The notes beneath the pieces were generated by a model. That model was not told the origin of the DNA. It saw only the letters and a program-made list of their open reading frames with translations, and ran no database searches. A stretch of 64,000 nucleotides of DNA from Rhodomicrobium sp963817705 (lineage in GTDB: Bacteria; Pseudomonadota; Alphaproteobacteria; Rhizobiales; Rhodomicrobiaceae). Each line of letters starts with the position of its first letter. The stretch's first letter is position 1. The position numbers and the translations under genes are program-made. Shown piece by piece: positions 63,543 to 64,000 of the stretch. The DNA lies in assembly GCA_963817705.1 (NCBI GenBank), contig CAWFPF010000003.1, positions 62,001 to 126,000 on the forward strand, written 5' to 3'.

Positions 63543-64000
63543 GTGGCCCGCATCGTCACAGAAACCCTCCCGGCATCCCTCAAGCACAGTAACGGCGCCG
63601 CCGGGCCGGCCGCGCGCGTTGTCCTAATTTGCGGTGCTGCCTTAGCGGCCGCCGGAAGCTTCGCCGCGCCGTGGCTGCTTAACCCAGGCGAAATACCAGT
63701 TGAAGGCGCGGGGGAATTCGAGGCGCTGATCCGTTTCATGGCGATCGTGAAGGCCGCCATGGCCCTCGGCGCGGTCGCGCTGATCTACTGGCGGCTTTCG
63801 TTTCCGGCCAGCCCGCGCATGACGCTCGCCTATATCGCCGCCGCCGTGCTCATGGCCGCTGCGCCCGGTGTCATTTGGCATATGGCGGCCATCGGGAAAG
63901 GCGCCGCGTTGTTTCACGGCGGCCTCGTGCTGTTTCTTATCCTGGCCCTGGCCGATGGAACGCCCGCCTATCGCCAGCTAACGGAAAAGGTCTTGAAGCG
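63543..64000 (+). CDS. Membrane protein, partial (cut by window end)
   Basis: Reading from GTG 63543 behind GAAGGAAG the frame stays open to the window edge, at least 152 residues. Three or four hydrophobic stretches are visible (VVLICGAALAAAGSFAAPWL, IVKAAMALGAVALIYW, LAYIAAAVLMAAAPGVIWH, GLVLFLILALADG). No domain recognised. Divergent from the hydrolase gene 92 bases away. Confidence 0.6.
   Translation, partial: MARIVTETLPASLKHSNGAAGPAARVVLICGAALAAAGSFAAPWLLNPGEIPVEGAGEFEALIRFMAIVKAAMALGAVALIYWRLSFPASPRMTLAYIAAAVLMAAAPGVIWHMAAIGKGAALFHGGLVLFLILALADGTPAYRQLTEKVLK

Overview
The window reads as chromosome of an alphaproteobacterium of the order Hyphomicrobiales (Rhizobiales). The evidence is a GC-rich sequence with a ChvG/ChvI two-component pair, a DUF2849-CysI-DUF934 sulfite reduction cluster, a SufBCDSU-SufT cluster, an Irr-type iron box upstream of bacterioferritin genes, and several short palindromic intergenic repeats of kinds typical of that order. 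Nothing in the sequence lets me name a genus. No rRNA, tRNA, CRISPR array, transposase or phage gene was seen. The genes are mostly housekeeping with small accessory patches.

Layout. 1-6 kb: a truncated secreted protein, an RND/MMPL exporter, a ceramidase-like membrane hydrolase with its zinc ligands intact, and several small exported or Cys-rich proteins. 6.2-12.8 kb: an assimilatory sulfur block (DUF2849, cysI, DUF934, sulfate-binding protein, cysT, cysW, cysA). 12.9-19.4 kb: a VOC protein, then, on the minus strand, sufB-C-D-S-U-T; sufS carries a one-base frameshift. 19.7-21 kb: a Phd/VapC toxin-antitoxin pair and an orphan nifQ. 21.5-22.9 kb: rpsF-rpsR-rplI with a clear terminator. 23-24.6 kb: a CoA-transferase broken by two one-base frameshifts. 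24.8-28.1 kb: a small accessory patch with a DUF2147 protein, a TIR-FGE-like fusion, BrnT/BrnA, and an orphan antitoxin beside what may be a toxin remnant. 28.2-35.4 kb: dnaB, alr, radA, cvpA (stop codon at codon 4 of the natural reading frame), purF and an SDR. 35.7-44.4 kb: a complete kdp potassium uptake and control operon with a tiny leader ORF, kdpF, A, B, C, a PTS IIA gene, kdpD and kdpE; a hairpin plus T-run lies directly in front of it.

44.6-54 kb: an SR/His-rich secreted protein, an exported FAH-family hydrolase with an MFS carboxylate transporter, a LysR regulator, bfd-bfr under a probable Irr box, a quinone oxidoreductase and a His-rich M15 peptidase. 53.9-60 kb: chvG-chvI, panD, a translationally coupled DJ-1/XRE-cupin pair, and an MHS-family transporter behind an excellent sigma-54 promoter. 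60.5-64 kb: a MOSC protein coupled to a Rieske-type reductase, an alpha/beta hydrolase with a multi-pass membrane tail, and a membrane protein cut by the window end.

Main points for follow-up: the kdp leader hairpin and the PTS IIA gene inside the kdp operon; the TIR-FGE fusion whose FGE domain lacks the catalytic cysteines; the sigma-54 promoter and Irr box; several perfect palindromic operator candidates; and three single-base insertions plus one amber codon in genes that should be intact. These last need raw reads to separate real decay from assembly error.
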